From contig NZ_JALEGG010000246.1 of assembly GCF_022763525.1 (NCBI RefSeq), positions 1-50,281 of the forward strand: DNA of 50,281 nucleotides. Direction: 5' to 3'. Made by a program: the position numbers and the translations under genes. This stretch comes from Acidovorax sp. Its GTDB lineage: Bacteria > Pseudomonadota > Gammaproteobacteria > Burkholderiales > Burkholderiaceae_C. Shown piece after piece: positions 1 through 10,438 of the stretch (its first letter is position 1; the number at the start of each line of letters is the position of its first letter). Below the pieces are notes generated by a model. That model was not told where the DNA came from and searched no databases. It was given only the letters and a program-made list of their open reading frames with translations.

Positions 1-1
1 C

Positions 2-64
2 ACAGCGGTGCCGCTGGAACCTGCCTCCATCAGCTACCCGCCGCTGGAAGCCCCCGCGCGCTAG
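2..64 (+). CDS. C-terminal end of an upstream gene, possibly bamE
   Basis: An open frame enters from the left edge and ends at a TAG at 62-64, giving a 20-residue tail that ends PPLEAPAR. The frame has no start in the window, so this is only the end of a gene. In Comamonadaceae the gene just upstream of dapB is usually the outer-membrane assembly lipoprotein BamE (OmlA), and a proline-rich tail would suit it. That identity is inferred from expected gene order alone, since the tail carries no diagnostic motif. Confidence 0.4.
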   Translation, partial: TAVPLEPASISYPPLEAPAR

Positions 65-159
65 CGCACGGCCAGACATTGCGGCCCACGGGTGCCCGGT
101 AGCGGCCGGCAGCAGCCCGTTGGGCCGTGCTTCGACCCCCTACAACGTACAGGACTCTC

Positions 160-1014
160 ATGACCGGAGCATCTTCGCCCGCCAGCCCATCCAGCGCTGG
201 CGCCCCCACCAAGCCGTTGCGTGTGGCCGTGGCTGGCGCCTCGGGTCGCATGGGCCGCATGCTGATCGAAACCCTGCGCAGCGCGGATGATTGCGTGCTG
301 GCCGGTGCGCTGGATGTGCCTTCCAGCCCCGCCATCGGCTCCGACGCCACCGCATTCCTCGGCCACGCCAGTGGCGTGGCCATCACGGCCGACATCGCCG
401 CCGGCCTGAAAAATGCCGACGTGCTGATTGATTTCACCCGCCCTGAAGGCACGCTGGCCCATCTCGCGGTGTGCGCTGAACTGGGCGTGAAGGCGGTCAT
501 CGGCACCACGGGCTTTACCGATGCGCAGAAGGCCGAGATCGCGGCCTTCGCGCAGCGCACGGCAATTGTCATGGCGCCCAACATGAGCGTGGGCGTCAAC
601 GTGACGCTCAAGCTGCTGCAAATGGCAGCCAAGGCCATGGCGACGGGCTATGACATCGAGATCATCGAAGCCCACCACCGCCACAAGGTCGACGCGCCTT
701 CGGGCACCGCGCTCAAGATGGGCGAGGTGATTGCCGAGGCCCTGGGGCGCGACCTGAAGGAGTGCGCCGTCTATGCCCGCGAGGGTGTGACCGGTGAGCG
801 GGACCCGTCGAGCATCGGCTTTGCCACCATCCGTGGTGGCGACATCGTGGGCGACCACACGGTGCTGTTTGCCGGCGTGGGCGAGCGCATCGAGATTTCG
901 CACAAGTCGTCCAACCGGGCCGGCTACGCGCAGGGCAGCCTGCGCGCGGTGCGCTTTCTGGCAGGGCACAAGACGGGCATGTTCGACATGTTCGATGTGC
1001 TGAACCTGAAATGA
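160..1014 (+). CDS. dapB: 4-hydroxy-tetrahydrodipicolinate reductase
   Basis: DapB makes tetrahydrodipicolinate from the DapA product using NAD(P)H, in the cytoplasmic lysine and diaminopimelate pathway. From the ATG at 160 the protein has 284 residues, slightly above the usual 265-275 because of a Ser/Ala/Pro-rich leader of about 18 residues. The dinucleotide loop GASGRMG lies at 26-32 and GTTG at 115-118. The catalytic signature [15 protein letters not shown] lies at 170-184 and contains the expected His pair and Lys. I chose the ATG because AGGA sits about 5 bases before it; an in-frame GTG at 127 has no such signal. The next genes, exbB and exbD, lie on the same strand after a 134-base gap. 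The identification is secure; only the start is open. Confidence 0.97.
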   Translation: MTGASSPASPSSAGAPTKPLRVAVAGASGRMGRMLIETLRSADDCVLAGALDVPSSPAIGSDATAFLGHASGVAITADIAAGLKNADVLIDFTRPEGTLAHLAVCAELGVKAVIGTTGFTDAQKAEIAAFAQRTAIVMAPNMSVGVNVTLKLLQMAAKAMATGYDIEIIEAHHRHKVDAPSGTALKMGEVIAEALGRDLKECAVYAREGVTGERDPSSIGFATIRGGDIVGDHTVLFAGVGERIEISHKSSNRAGYAQGSLRAVRFLAGHKTGMFDMFDVLNLK

Positions 1015-1148
1015 AGCCCCCCCTGAGCTGCTTGGCAGCTTCCCCCTCCAGGGGGACGCCACCCGTGGCCTGGCAAAGCCGGTTCCACGGTGGCACTGGT
1101 CCGGATCGCGCCAGTTGCGGGCGAAGCGCCCAGTAGCAGGAGGGCTGG

Positions 1149-1853
1149 ATGGACGCTCTTCACTGGTGGCGCCAGGGCGATATGGTGACCCAGGGCACGG
1201 CCCTGGTGCTCCTGGCCATGTCGGTCGCGAGCTGGGTCATCATTGTCTGGAAGTTGCGGCTCATGCAGCGGGCGAGTGCCGACGTGGCGCGCTGCACAGC
1301 GGCGTTCTGGCAGGCACCGTCGTGGGACCTCGCTGCGCAACGCTTGCAGTCTTTTGACCGTGCAGCGCTTGTCCTGCCTTTGGTTGCTGCTGCAAACTCC
1401 ATAGCAAAAGAAGAAGACTCCGGCCAGCCTGCCACGCTGGCCGCCGCCGGCAGCCTGTCGCAGCGGCTGACCCGTGTGCTGCGCGATGCCCTGCACGAGG
1501 TGCTGGGGCGGCTGCAGTTCGGGCAGGTCCTGCTGGCCACGGTGGGGTCCACCGCGCCGTTTGTCGGGCTGCTGGGCACCGTGTGGGGCATCTACCATGC
1601 GCTCACGGCCATGGCGGGCGCGGGGCAGATCACCATTGACCGCGTGTCCGGCCCGGTGGGCGAGGCCCTGGTCATGACGGCCGCGGGGCTGGCTGTGGCG
1701 ATTCCGGCCGTGCTGGCCTACAACGTTTTCGGCCGCCGCATCGGCCGCATCGAGGCCGACCTGGAAGGCTTTGCCCGGGACCTGCGCGAGCTCGTCATCG
1801 ACACCGCGCCAACGCATGGCGCTACCCCGTCCCAGCGGACCGCGCCGCCATGA
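1149..1853 (+). CDS. exbB: MotA/TolQ/ExbB family proton channel protein
   Basis: This is an inner-membrane proton-channel subunit that, with the next gene, should pass proton-motive force to TonB-type or Tol-type envelope machinery. The 234-residue protein shows the family layout: one membrane segment near 15-36, a cytoplasmic loop, then two more segments near 125-150 and 170-195. The conserved stretch GSTAPFVGLLGTVWGI lies in the second segment. A strong ribosome site AGGAGG (1138-1143) precedes the ATG. The stop overlaps the exbD start in ATGA, so the two are translationally coupled. No tolA, tolB or tonB is nearby, so whether this pair serves Tol or Ton cannot be decided here. Residues about 70-95 are encoded by DNA resembling the dispersed GATAGC/GCGCTTG repeat. 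Confidence 0.9.
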   Translation: MDALHWWRQGDMVTQGTALVLLAMSVASWVIIVWKLRLMQRASADVARCTAAFWQAPSWDLAAQRLQSFDRAALVLPLVAAANSIAKEEDSGQPATLAAAGSLSQRLTRVLRDALHEVLGRLQFGQVLLATVGSTAPFVGLLGTVWGIYHALTAMAGAGQITIDRVSGPVGEALVMTAAGLAVAIPAVLAYNVFGRRIGRIEADLEGFARDLRELVIDTAPTHGATPSQRTAPP

Positions 1854-2299
1854 GCTTCGGCCGGCTCGAGCGCACCCAGGGGTCCCAGCCCATGGCCGAT
1901 ATCAACATGACACCGCTGGTCGACGTCATGCTGGTACTGGTGGTGATCTTCATCCTGACGGCGCCGCTGATGGCCAGCTCAATCCGGCTGGATCTCCCGC
2001 GCAGCGAGGGAACCGTGCCCGGGACCGCGCCGCAGTTTGTCACGCTCGTGGTCGATGCATCAGGCCAGGCCTTTCTGGACGACCAGCCGCTGTCGCAGCC
2101 TGCCCTGGCCGAGCGCCTCCGCCGTATCGGCGCGGACCGGCCCGGCACCGAAATCCAGCTGCGCGCTGATGCCGCTGTGCCTTATGGCCGGGTGGTGGAA
2201 ATCATGGGTGCTGCGCACCAGGCGGGCTTGCAGCGCATCGGGTTCGTCTCGGAGCCTGCGACCGCTGGGGCGCCAGCGGCGCGCTCCAAGGCACCCTGA
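1850..2299 (+). CDS. exbD: ExbD/TolR family biopolymer transport protein
   Basis: This is the single-span partner of the ExbB-like channel. The 149-residue protein has a short cytoplasmic leader, the family hallmark ADINMTPLVDVMLVL at 16-30 with the proton-accepting Asp at residue 25 inside the membrane helix (about 23-43), and a periplasmic domain to the end. The helix and Asp match ExbD/TolR. The start overlaps the exbB stop by four bases. A 159-base gap then separates it from leuS. Whether it couples to TonB or to TolA is not shown by the sequence. Confidence 0.92.
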   Translation: MSFGRLERTQGSQPMADINMTPLVDVMLVLVVIFILTAPLMASSIRLDLPRSEGTVPGTAPQFVTLVVDASGQAFLDDQPLSQPALAERLRRIGADRPGTEIQLRADAAVPYGRVVEIMGAAHQAGLQRIGFVSEPATAGAPAARSKAP

Positions 2300-2401
2300 C
2301 CCTCCCTGCCGCCGACCCGTTTTTTTCTTCATCACCGCGCGTTCCGGCGGCAGCCTGCCCGGCGGCGGCGATGCCCAGGGGCCGCACCCGATCCGACAGC
2401 C

Positions 2402-2407
2402 TAAAAT
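2402..2407 (+). promoter_or_regulatory. candidate -10 box of leuS
   Basis: TAAAAT lies 51 bases before the leuS ATG in the gap after exbD. It fits a sigma-70 -10 element and would give leuS its own promoter. No good -35 hexamer is seen 16-18 bases upstream, so this is a weak call. Confidence 0.3.
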
Positions 2408-2458
2408 CCCGCGCAGTGCAGCCCCGCGGCTGCCCCCATCTCCCATCTCCGAGCCCCC

Positions 2459-5152
<2,694 letters not shown>

Positions 5153-5267
5153 TGCGCTGGTGCGCACCCCATGGCATCGCGGGCCTTCCGCAAGGCGTGC
5201 CCTTGCCTGGGTGCGCCGCTGTCTTCAACGGCCCTGGATGGCGCGCCGCGCCGCGGAAAACTGAACT

Positions 5268-5765
5268 ATGCAAAGACGCACGCTGCTGACCTTCGCCCCC
5301 GCCGCAATGCTGGCGGGTTGCGGCTTCCGCCTGCGGGGTGTTCCCGAATTTGGGTTCGAGACGCTCTACATTGCCGCGCCCCCCGCATCGCCGCTGGCGC
5401 GTGAACTCGCGCGCACGCTGGAAGGCTCCGGGGGCAAGCTGCGCGTGGTGCGCGAGGCCACCGGCATGACGACGGCCCAGGCCATCATGGACCTGCTGAT
5501 GGAGCAGCAGGAGCGCGTGGTGGTGGGCCTCAACGCCTCCGGCCAGGTGCGCGAGCTGCAACTGCGCCTGCGCGTGAAATTTCGCCTGCGCACCCCGGCC
5601 GGCACGGAGCTGATCCCCGAAACCGAACTCCTGCAGCAGCGCGACATCAGCTACAACGAAACCATCGCCCTGGCCAAGGAAGCGGAAGAGGCACTGCTCT
5701 ACCGCAACATGCGCACGGACATCGTGCAACAGCTGCTGCGCCGCCTGGCGGTCGTCAGGCTTTGA
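5268..5765 (+). CDS. lptE: LPS assembly lipoprotein LptE
   Basis: LptE is the outer-membrane lipoprotein that plugs the LptD barrel and is needed for the final step of LPS export. The 165-residue product has a short lipoprotein signal with lipobox LAGC, placing the lipidated Cys at residue 18, followed by the typical GFRLRG start of the mature protein. Size and position after leuS match the family. Two arginines at 3-4 precede the hydrophobic stretch. In relatives holA usually follows directly; here a repeat and an arginase gene on the other strand lie between. The ATG at 5268 is the only start that keeps the signal sequence intact. Confidence 0.92.
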   Translation: MQRRTLLTFAPAAMLAGCGFRLRGVPEFGFETLYIAAPPASPLARELARTLEGSGGKLRVVREATGMTTAQAIMDLLMEQQERVVVGLNASGQVRELQLRLRVKFRLRTPAGTELIPETELLQQRDISYNETIALAKEAEEALLYRNMRTDIVQQLLRRLAVVRL

Positions 5766-5896
5766 CGAGTTTCTAAGCGTTAGCGTCCCGCTGGGGAACT
5801 ACCTGGATGGGGCTGCATTTCGGCGCCGCCCGTAAACACTGGCGCGCCCCAGTGCGAGGGATGCCAAGCAAGGGCCGCCCCGCAGCGAGGGCATCG

Positions 5897-6033
5897 TCCC
5901 CCTTCCCGAATCGCAACGCGATCCGAGAGAAGGGGCTGAGGGCCGAGGCTCCAAGCCTGCCTGCGCAGGCTTGGACGGCCCGAAGAGCTGTCGCCTCTGG
6001 CGACCAGCACCGAGGCGCGCAACGCCTCAGGGG
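5897..6033 (-). repeat. dispersed palindromic element, copy A
   Basis: This intergenic element sits between lptE and the arginase gene. Its core (5932-5980), read on the minus strand, matches 11953-12001 at 47 of 49 bases. It contains the perfect palindrome GCCTGCGCAGGC (5959-5970) within a larger hairpin CCAAGCCTG...CAGGCTTGG. The outer blocks GCCAGAGGCG and GCGCGCCTC are also shared with copies B and C. The arginase stop codon lies inside its right end. Confidence 0.75.
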
Positions 6034-6977
6034 GATCGCCTCATGAGCGTGCTTTTGCCAAACAGCGATTCCACCAGATCCACCGCCAGCAGCGCCGTGC
6101 GGTTGCGCACATCCAGCGCGGGGTTGACCTCCACGATGTCGAGCGACGCCAACCGGCCGCTGTCGGCAATCATTTCCATGCACAGCTGGGCCTCGCGGTA
6201 GGTCGGTCCGCCAGGCACGAGGGTGCCAACGCCGGGCGCGATGTCCGGGTCCAGGAAGTCCACGTCAAAGCTCACGTGCAGGTGCGTGCCTTCGTCCACG
6301 CCCGCCAATGCCTGCAGCATGGTGTGGCGCATGCCCACCTCGTCGATGTAGCGCATGTCGAATACTTCGAGGCCCTGTTCGTGCACAAAGCGCTTTTCGC
6401 CCGGGTCCACACTGCGGATGCCGATCTGGCGGATTTGCGAGGGGTGCAAGGCTGGGCCTCCGCCGGGCATGCCCGCCAATTGCGTGAGTTCGGGGGGGCC
6501 AAAGCCGCACAGGCAGGCGACGGGCATGCCGTGCACGTTGCCGCTGGGCGTGAGCGCGCTGGTGTTGAAGTCCGCATGGGCGTCGAGCCACAGCACGCGC
6601 AGCTTCTTGCCCACGGTGGCGCAGTGGCGGGCCACCGCGCTGATGCTGCCCAGTCCCAGGCAGTGGTCGCCGCCCATCAGGATGGGCAGGTGGCCCTGCT
6701 GCAGCTCGGCATGCACCGCATCGAAGACATGCTGGTTCCATTCCACCACCTCGGCCAAGTGGCGGTAGCCCTGGTCGGGGGGCTGCCAGGGGTTGGCGGG
6801 CCCGTTCAGGTTGCCCCGGTCCCACACCGTCAGGCCATGGCTTTCCAGGGCTGGCTGCAGTCCCGCCACGCGCAGGGCCTCGGGCCCCATGGAGGCGCCG
6901 CGCGCCCCCGCGCCCACATCGGTGGGCGCGCCGATGAGCGCGATGGTGGGCAGGGGATGGGTCAGTGCAGGGGTCAT
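6027..6977 (-). CDS. rocF: arginase (ureohydrolase family)
   Basis: Arginase hydrolyses L-arginine to ornithine and urea with a binuclear manganese centre. The 316-residue protein keeps the metal-binding motifs: GGDH at 102-105, DAHADFNTS at 132-140 and SFDVDFLDP at 236-244, with the late EVNP motif at 283-286. This pattern fits arginase better than agmatinase, but the substrate should be tested. I chose the ATG at 6977 because the family fold starts right after it and AAGG precedes it; the frame runs open to 7244 without homology. It lies opposite to lptE and holA and separates two genes that are normally adjacent, so it is probably a later insertion. No urease or arginine transporter gene is in view. 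Confidence 0.88.
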   Translation of the reverse strand: MTPALTHPLPTIALIGAPTDVGAGARGASMGPEALRVAGLQPALESHGLTVWDRGNLNGPANPWQPPDQGYRHLAEVVEWNQHVFDAVHAELQQGHLPILMGGDHCLGLGSISAVARHCATVGKKLRVLWLDAHADFNTSALTPSGNVHGMPVACLCGFGPPELTQLAGMPGGGPALHPSQIRQIGIRSVDPGEKRFVHEQGLEVFDMRYIDEVGMRHTMLQALAGVDEGTHLHVSFDVDFLDPDIAPGVGTLVPGGPTYREAQLCMEMIADSGRLASLDIVEVNPALDVRNRTALLAVDLVESLFGKSTLMRRSP

Positions 6978-7192
6978 GGGCGGTGCCTTGGTAAGGGTGC
7001 AGAGCGGCCGGGGCGCCAGGGTGCTGTTGCGCCGGTGGCGGGATTGTGATGGCAGAGGGCGCCAACGGAAAGTCGGACAGCCGCCCAAAACCGGCAGCTG
7101 ACTGTGCATTGTGCGAGGCTGCGCTGCCGATATGCACAAGGCCCGGCCTGCGCAGGGCGGGCGCTGCAGGGCAAGGCGATAAACTTTGCCGC

Positions 7193-8248
7193 ATGCAAGT
7201 CGCCCTGGCCCAACTCTCCTCGCACCTTCAAAAGGGCCTGTCACCGCTGTACGTGCTGCATGGCGACGAACCCCTGCTGCAGCAGGAGGCGGCCGATGCC
7301 ATCCGCGCCGCGGCCCGCGCCCAGGGCTATACCGAGCGCAGCAGCTACACCGTGGCGGGCGCCCACTTTGACTGGAGCGCCGTGCTCGCGGCGGGCGGGT
7401 CTTTAAGCCTGTTTGCCGACAAGCAGATCGTGGAAATCCGCATCCCCTCGGGCAAGCCCGGCAAGGACGGCAGCGTGGCGCTGCAGCAGGTGGCGGAATC
7501 CGCCCGGGGCAACGACAGCACGCTGACGCTCGTGACGCTGTCCCGGCTGGACAAGGCCACGCGCACCGGCGCCTGGTTTGCCGCGCTGGAAGGCAGCGGC
7601 GTTTCCATCCAGATCGACCCCATCGAACGCGCCCAGCTGCCGCAGTGGATTGCCCAGCGCCTGGCCGTGCAGGGCCAGCGCGTGGTGACAGGCGAGGAAG
7701 GCCAGCGCACCTTGCAGTTCTTTGCCGACCGGGTGGAAGGCAACCTGCTGGCCGCGCACCAGGAGATTCAGAAATTGGCCCTGCTGCACCCCGCGGGCGA
7801 ACTCACCCAGGCCCAGGTCGAAGCCGCTGTGCTCAATGTGGCGCGCTACGACGTGTTCAAGCTGTCCGAATCCGTGCTCTCGGGCCACACCGCCCGCGTG
7901 CAGCGCATGCTCGACGGCCTGCAGGCCGAAGGCGAGGCCGAGGTGCTGGTGCACTGGGCCCTGGCCGAGGACATCCGGGCCCTCAAGCGCGTGAAAGACG
8001 CCATGAACGCGGGCCGGCCCCTGCCCATGGCCCTGCGCGAGAACCGAGTCTGGGGCCCCAAGGAAAAGCTCTTCGAGCGCATCCTGCCCAAGGCCAGCGA
8101 TGCCGCGCTGGCGCGCCTGCTGCAGTCGGCGCACGTCGTGGATGGCATCGTCAAGGGGCTCAAGCAGCCCGACTGGCCCACGGACGGGTGGCAGGCGCTG
8201 CAGCGGCTGGCGTTGCAGGTGTGCCGGCTGACGCAGGCGGCGCGGTGA
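7193..8248 (+). CDS. holA: DNA polymerase III delta subunit
   Basis: The delta subunit opens the beta sliding clamp as part of the clamp-loader complex. The 351-residue protein matches HolA in length and pattern: it begins with a clamp-loader AAA+-like region (PLYVLHGDEPLLQQEAADAI near 22-42), lacks a working Walker A as expected for delta, and ends with the helical collar domain. I chose the ATG at 7193 because the homology begins there; the frame is open further upstream to 7046. TAAACT lies only 7 bases before this ATG and there is no Shine-Dalgarno, which suggests a leaderless or very short leader transcript. It diverges from the arginase gene. Confidence 0.93.
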   Translation: MQVALAQLSSHLQKGLSPLYVLHGDEPLLQQEAADAIRAAARAQGYTERSSYTVAGAHFDWSAVLAAGGSLSLFADKQIVEIRIPSGKPGKDGSVALQQVAESARGNDSTLTLVTLSRLDKATRTGAWFAALEGSGVSIQIDPIERAQLPQWIAQRLAVQGQRVVTGEEGQRTLQFFADRVEGNLLAAHQEIQKLALLHPAGELTQAQVEAAVLNVARYDVFKLSESVLSGHTARVQRMLDGLQAEGEAEVLVHWALAEDIRALKRVKDAMNAGRPLPMALRENRVWGPKEKLFERILPKASDAALARLLQSAHVVDGIVKGLKQPDWPTDGWQALQRLALQVCRLTQAAR

Positions 8249-8273
8249 GGCACCCCGAAACCTAGTTTTTTTG

Positions 8274-8322
8274 GCCGCTGGCGCTTGTCCATCCAGCGCA
8301 AAAAAGCTATCAAAAAAGTAGC
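8274..8322. repeat. GCGCTTG/GCTATC dispersed repeat
   Basis: This is an intergenic copy just after holA. It contains GGCGCTTG, then AGCGC and AAGCTATCAAAA, the blocks shared by many gaps in this window. It lies between convergent genes (holA and the 99-residue minus-strand gene), where a hairpin-forming repeat may also act as a transcription stop. Confidence 0.65.
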
Positions 8323-8346
8323 ATGGTGCGCGCATGCCCCCGCGAC

Positions 8347-8646
8347 TCACGCCTGCTGCAGCAGAAGCCCACGCGCCTTGTCTACCCACATCTGCAGGCT
8401 GTCCAGCAGGTCTTTCTGGCTGAAGGAGCAGCTCTCCTCAGAGAACAGCGCGCTGGATTCCAGCCGGTCCAGCAGGCCCAGCAGTACCTCTGTGTAGCGC
8501 GGGGGGAGGGCGGCCAGCAGCTGTGCTTGTTCTCGCGCGGTGGCGCTCAGGCGGGTGGCATGGCCCGGGTTGGTGGCCGTCTGCTGCAGCGCCTGCTGCA
8601 GGGTGTTCAATTGCGTGAGGGCGCTGAGGGACATTTCAGAAGACAT
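8347..8646 (-). CDS. conserved hypothetical protein, 99 residues
   Basis: I do not recognise a named family. From the ATG at 8646 the product has 99 residues, is predicted mainly helical, and has no signal peptide or membrane span. Its middle part (about residues 30-60) is rich in leucine and alanine and suggests a small helical bundle. A longer open frame extends to 8748, but the preferred start begins MSSEMSLSAL. The position between holA and proA, with another small gene beside it on the same strand, seems typical of related genomes. It could be an accessory or chaperone-like small protein, but nothing in the sequence sets a function. Confidence 0.6.
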   Translation of the reverse strand: MSSEMSLSALTQLNTLQQALQQTATNPGHATRLSATAREQAQLLAALPPRYTEVLLGLLDRLESSALFSEESCSFSQKDLLDSLQMWVDKARGLLLQQA

Positions 8647-8702
8647 GGCGTGGGCCGGGTGGTTGAGGGGGGAGCGGCAGCTTATCAGCGCGCCCTGCCG
8701 TA

Positions 8703-8978
8703 TCAGAAAAAGAAAGCGCGGGCGATGCGGGGCTTGCAGTGGTACCACTGGCCTTCCCGCTGCTGAAAGGTGCGCACGTGCCAGACCTGGTCTTCGCGCT
8801 GCGCCAGCGGCGGATGGGCCTCCGTCACCGCTGCGTCAGGCAGCACCACGCAGATCGGCCACGCAGCCCAGGATGCCAGTGCGGCCGCCAGCAACAAGGG
8901 GATGAGCACCCAGGCGATGGCGGCCCGGCGGGGCGCAGCGGACGGGGGCGGCGGCGAAGGTGGCGCAGGGGAGGGCAT
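8703..8978 (-). CDS. small single-span membrane protein
   Basis: The 91-residue product begins with a Pro/Ser-rich cytoplasmic stretch (about 1-17), has one strong hydrophobic segment near 18-40 (AIAWVLIPLLLAAALASWAAW), and ends in a soluble region with Trp, His and aromatic residues finishing RAFFF. It is likely an inner-membrane anchored protein. It lies 56 bases upstream of the 99-residue gene on the same strand, so the two may be cotranscribed, and it diverges from proA. No family is recognised. The frame stays open upstream to 9452 because of high GC; I chose the ATG at 8978 because it precedes the membrane segment directly. Confidence 0.55.
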   Translation of the reverse strand: MPSPAPPSPPPPSAAPRRAAIAWVLIPLLLAAALASWAAWPICVVLPDAAVTEAHPPLAQREDQVWHVRTFQQREGQWYHCKPRIARAFFF

Positions 8979-9078
8979 GGTCAGGTGCGGGAGGGAGCGC
9001 GACACCGCATTGTGGTGCTGCGCGAGGGCTCTTGCCTGAGAACACCCACACCCAGCACGGGTGCGGCAAAATCGCCGG

Positions 9079-10359
9079 ATGAACGCCCTGAACGTCGCTG
9101 AATACACGCAAACCCTTGGCCTGCAGGCCAAAACGGCCTCCGCGCTGATGGCCAAAGCGCCCGCAGCTATCAAAAACAAAGCGCTCAAGGCGCTGGCCCG
9201 CCTGCTGCGCGAGAACGTGGAGGCGCTGCAGATCGACAACGCCCGCGACCTGGAGCGCGCGCGTGCCGCCGGCCTGGCCGAGCCCCTGGTGGACCGCCTC
9301 AAGCTCAGCCCCAAGGTGCTGGAAACCTGCGCCGAAGGCTGCGAGCAGCTGGCCGCCATGCCCGACATCATTGGCGAGATCCTGGGCATGAAGCAGCAGC
9401 CCAGCGGCATCCGCGTGGGGCAGATGCGTGTGCCGATTGGCGTGTTCGGCATGATCTACGAGAGCCGCCCCAATGTGACCATCGAGGCCGCGTCGCTGTC
9501 GATCAAGAGCGGCAACGCCTGCATCCTGCGCGGCGGCTCCGAGGCCATCGACTCCAACAAGGCCCTGGCGAAGCTGGTACAGCAGGCGCTGGCCGAGGCC
9601 GGCCTGCCGCAGGACGCGGTGCAGCTGGTGCAGACCACCGACCGCGAGGCCGTGGGCCAGCTCATCGCCATGCCGCAGTTTGTGGACGTGATCATCCCGC
9701 GCGGCGGCAAGGGCCTGATCGAGCGCATCAGCCGCGATGCCAAGGTGCCCGTGATCAAGCACCTGGACGGCAACTGCCATACCTATGTCGACGATCCCTG
9801 CGACATCGCCATGGCGGTGAAGGTGGCCGACAACGCCAAGACGCAAAAGTACAGCCCCTGCAACGCGAGCGAGGGCCTGCTGGTGGCGCGCGGGGTAGCG
9901 GCCGAGTTTCTGCCGCAGATCGGCGCGGTGTATGCCGCCAAGGGCGTGGAGATGCGCGGCTGCACCGAGTCGCTGGCCCTCCTGAAAACGGTGCCCGGCG
10001 CCAAGCTGGTGCCCGCCACCGAGCAGGACTGGAGCGAGGAGTACCTGGCGCCCATCATCAGCGTGAAGGTCGTGGCCGGTGTGGAGGAAGCCATTGCCCA
10101 CATCAACCGCTACGGCAGCCACCACACCGATGCGATCCTCACCCGCGATCACATGCATGCCCAGCAGTTCCTGCGCGAGGTGGATTCGGCCAGCGTGATG
10201 GTGAACGCGAGCACGCGCTTTGCCGACGGCTTCGAGTACGGCCTGGGGGCGGAAATCGGCATCAGCACCGACAAGTTCCACGCGCGGGGCCCGGTGGGCA
10301 TCGAAGGGCTCACCTCGCTCAAGTACGTGGTGCTGGGCGAGGGTGAAGTGCGCAGCTGA
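9079..10359 (+). CDS. proA: gamma-glutamyl phosphate reductase
   Basis: ProA reduces gamma-glutamyl phosphate to glutamate semialdehyde with NADPH, the second step of proline synthesis. The 426-residue protein has the aldehyde-dehydrogenase fold, with [16 protein letters not shown] near 145-160 and the catalytic Cys at residue 261 in [10 protein letters not shown]. The C-terminal half ([16 protein letters not shown]) is complete. proB is not in the window. CAAAAT sits 7 bases before the ATG and no ribosome site is visible, so this may be another short-leader start. The codons for residues about 28-37 ([10 protein letters not shown]) read through a sequence like the dispersed repeat, yet the residues still fit the family. 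Confidence 0.96.
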   Translation: MNALNVAEYTQTLGLQAKTASALMAKAPAAIKNKALKALARLLRENVEALQIDNARDLERARAAGLAEPLVDRLKLSPKVLETCAEGCEQLAAMPDIIGEILGMKQQPSGIRVGQMRVPIGVFGMIYESRPNVTIEAASLSIKSGNACILRGGSEAIDSNKALAKLVQQALAEAGLPQDAVQLVQTTDREAVGQLIAMPQFVDVIIPRGGKGLIERISRDAKVPVIKHLDGNCHTYVDDPCDIAMAVKVADNAKTQKYSPCNASEGLLVARGVAAEFLPQIGAVYAAKGVEMRGCTESLALLKTVPGAKLVPATEQDWSEEYLAPIISVKVVAGVEEAIAHINRYGSHHTDAILTRDHMHAQQFLREVDSASVMVNASTRFADGFEYGLGAEIGISTDKFHARGPVGIEGLTSLKYVVLGEGEVRS

Positions 10360-10367
10360 ATTTGCTC

Positions 10368-10402
10368 ACTTTTTAATAGCTGCTTGCGCTTGTCTGGAAA
10401 GC
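10368..10402. repeat. GCGCTTG/ATAGC dispersed repeat
   Basis: This short intergenic copy lies between proA and trkA. It contains TTTTTAATAGCTGC followed by GCGCTTG, matching one arm of the 17074-17114 hairpin. It has no clear second arm. Confidence 0.55.
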
Positions 10403-10438
10403 GATGCGGCTCTGCAGGACACCAAACCTCGGTAGCCC

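Noticed and set aside
61-1062. A 333-residue minus-strand frame opposite dapB
   Set aside because: It is antisense to a gene with complete catalytic motifs, and its composition is that of a GC-rich shadow.
6978-7244. Longer arginase frame upstream of 6977
   Set aside because: The arginase fold starts right after the chosen Met; the extension overlaps the holA promoter and start region and has no homology.
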